Of a stretch of DNA of 64,000 nt, positions 63,113-64,000 are shown piece by piece. The number at the start of each line of letters is the position of its first letter. The first letter of the stretch is position 1. The stretch comes from DYFT01 sp041695085 (GTDB lineage Bacteria; Bacteroidota; Ignavibacteria; UBA10030): positions 62,001-126,000 of the forward strand of contig JBGFRO010000019.1 of the NCBI GenBank assembly GCA_041695085.1, read 5' to 3'. Below the pieces are notes generated by a model that was not told where the DNA came from, searched no databases, and was given only the letters and a program-made list of their open reading frames with translations. The position numbers and the translations under genes are program-made.

Positions 63113-63415
63113 ATGTCTGCAAAGATCAGACGTGCGGGCGTTCGGGGAGTGAAACTCCTCGCGGCCGCGTTGTTTATCTTCCTTATGCTCATCAACATCC
63201 AACTTGCGTTTGATGATGGCGGCGACTTCGGTCTGGCTGGGTTGAAGCTTTCGGTGTTTGTGCCGAGCGCGGTGGCGACGAGTCCCGGCCAGCAATGTCA
63301 AGCCAGTTGCGGCTATAATGACTGCTGCAGTCAGTGCTTGGTAGGTTTGTGGGAATGGAGGTTATACTATGATTACACCTCAGGTGGTTGTGGATCATGC
63401 CCCAATTGGTGCTAG
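63113..63415 (+). CDS. Exported Cys-rich peptide C
   Basis: A 100-aa precursor with the shared leader (ending VFVPSAVA) and a tail related to peptide A: TSPGQQCQASCGYNDCC, YDYTSGGCGSCPNWC, eight Cys. It ends one residue earlier than peptide A's WCC because its TAG stop belongs to the 201-bp element that begins at 63412. The same AGGAGG leader (63079-63112) precedes it. Its tail may be slightly shortened by insertion of that element. Confidence 0.8.
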   Translation: MSAKIRRAGVRGVKLLAAALFIFLMLINIQLAFDDGGDFGLAGLKLSVFVPSAVATSPGQQCQASCGYNDCCSQCLVGLWEWRLYYDYTSGGCGSCPNWC

Positions 63416-63612
63416 AGACGTGGACGAAAAAGTCTCGTTTCAAATTCCTTCTCCCTGAATTTGATTCAACCCGTGAGATTATTTTCACTATCTCACGGGT
63501 TCAATTTCCGCGCATCGATTCGAGGTAACAGGGGTTCTCGTCCACGTCTCCAGCCTTGGCCGGAGGAATTCTTTAGCAAAGACCATGATTCCTTTGTCCA
63601 GAACCATTACTA
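63412..63612. repeat. 201-bp structured element, copy 2
   Basis: This copy has perfect 13-bp inverted repeats (GAGACGTGGACGA at 63415-63427, complement at 63538-63550) and an inner 12-bp hairpin (63468-63479 with 63490-63501). Its first bases CTAG supply the stop codon of peptide C. A 62-bp tail ending CCATTACTA is also shared with copy 1. No ORF is supported inside. Confidence 0.7.
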
Positions 63613-63627
63613 GCCCCTCTCCGACAA

Positions 63628-63918
63628 ATGCGGTTCAAGCGACCTAAAACGTTACGCAAACGCTCAAGGGGAAAAGTTCTCCTCCTTGCATTCGCGGGGT
63701 TACTGTTTCTATGTGGTTGTGAGCGGAAAAAACAATCTATAAGTACGACGCCTCCCTCAGGAAGCGTCGCCTTGATCGACGATGGTCCACCTCTATCCAT
63801 GATCACGAAAATACTTCCAATTGGCAGGGACTCGATCCTGGTGACAGATAGAAGCTACCAGCTTCAACCTGAATCCTGCGTGAAGTTGAACGAGAAAGAG
63901 CCCTGCAAAATGACGTAA
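63628..63918 (+). pseudogene. N-terminal fragment of a 6-bladed propeller lipoprotein
   Basis: A 96-aa frame with a lipoprotein signal (LLFLCGCE), then VALIDDGPPLSMITKI and GRDSILVTDRSYQLQ, closely matching propeller A residues ~40-75. After SYQLQ the match is lost and the frame stops at 63918, before the GSGPGE blade. It is probably a truncated or frame-shifted propeller gene. The last 80 bp of the window show no feature. Confidence 0.7.
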
Positions 63919-64000
63919 GGTTCTTGCCCTTGAAGGAAAAACCGACATTTTCAGGCCCGGAAACCTATTGGACAAAACCCTCACCGGAGGTGTGTATCTT

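Overview
The window looks like a chromosome segment of a Gram-negative, respiring bacterium from the Bacteroidota/Chlorobiota/Ignavibacteria neighbourhood. That placement is inferred from a cbb3 oxidase beside an alternative complex III (ACIII) operon, two-component-regulator propeller kinases, lipoprotein 6-bladed beta-propellers and short Cys-rich exported peptides. I could not test the taxonomy.

Region 1 (1-17.9 kb, + strand) is a respiratory supercluster: the 3' part of ccoN, ccoO, a lipoprotein, a monoheme CcoP-like cytochrome, actA-actB-actC-actD-actE-actF and a CcoI/FixI-type copper ATPase. Three blocks with no respiratory role interrupt the act genes: a DinB-like protein (actA/actB), a DNA methyltransferase fused to a staphylococcal-nuclease-like domain (actB/actC), and a four-gene cassette (actC/actD) made of a 94-aa protein, a RecA/Rad51-fold protein with a degenerate Walker A, a 91-aa protein, and a PolB2-type B-family DNA polymerase with a degenerate motif C.

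Region 2 (17.9-24.2 kb) holds a MITE-like palindromic element, a Tat-type metallophosphoesterase (- strand), a cyclase-family lipoprotein, TypA/BipA, a class I aminotransferase and tRNA-Val(TAC).

Region 3 (24.5-50.6 kb) is a dense signalling and surface-filament region. It has several receiver proteins, three large or hybrid histidine kinases, an NtrC-type sigma54 activator, pilin-like proteins, GspF/PilC and GspE/PilB homologues, two zinc-ribbon proteins, a long coiled-coil protein ending in a degenerate receiver, and a fatty acid desaturase. Several receiver proteins end in short helical segments resembling a histidine-kinase dimerisation hairpin without an ATPase.

Region 4 (50.7-64 kb) is a recently duplicated and rearranged cassette array. 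Its apparent ancestral unit is: paired palindromic operators, HlyD-type adaptor, AraC-type HTH protein, O-antigen-ligase-like membrane protein with TPRs, a Cys-rich peptide with a conserved leader, a 6-bladed beta-propeller lipoprotein, and thioredoxin-like CxxC protein(s). Three peptide paralogues share an almost identical leader but have different Cys-rich tails. The two long copies carry complementary in-frame deletions: copy 1 has a broken adaptor and an intact ligase, and copy 2 the reverse. RND-transporter N-terminal stubs, a DUF1670-like fragment and a twice-occurring 201-bp structured element mark the rearrangement joints. This region is my main candidate for an undescribed system, a redox-matured, exported Cys-rich peptide system. 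The PolB2 cassette is the second.
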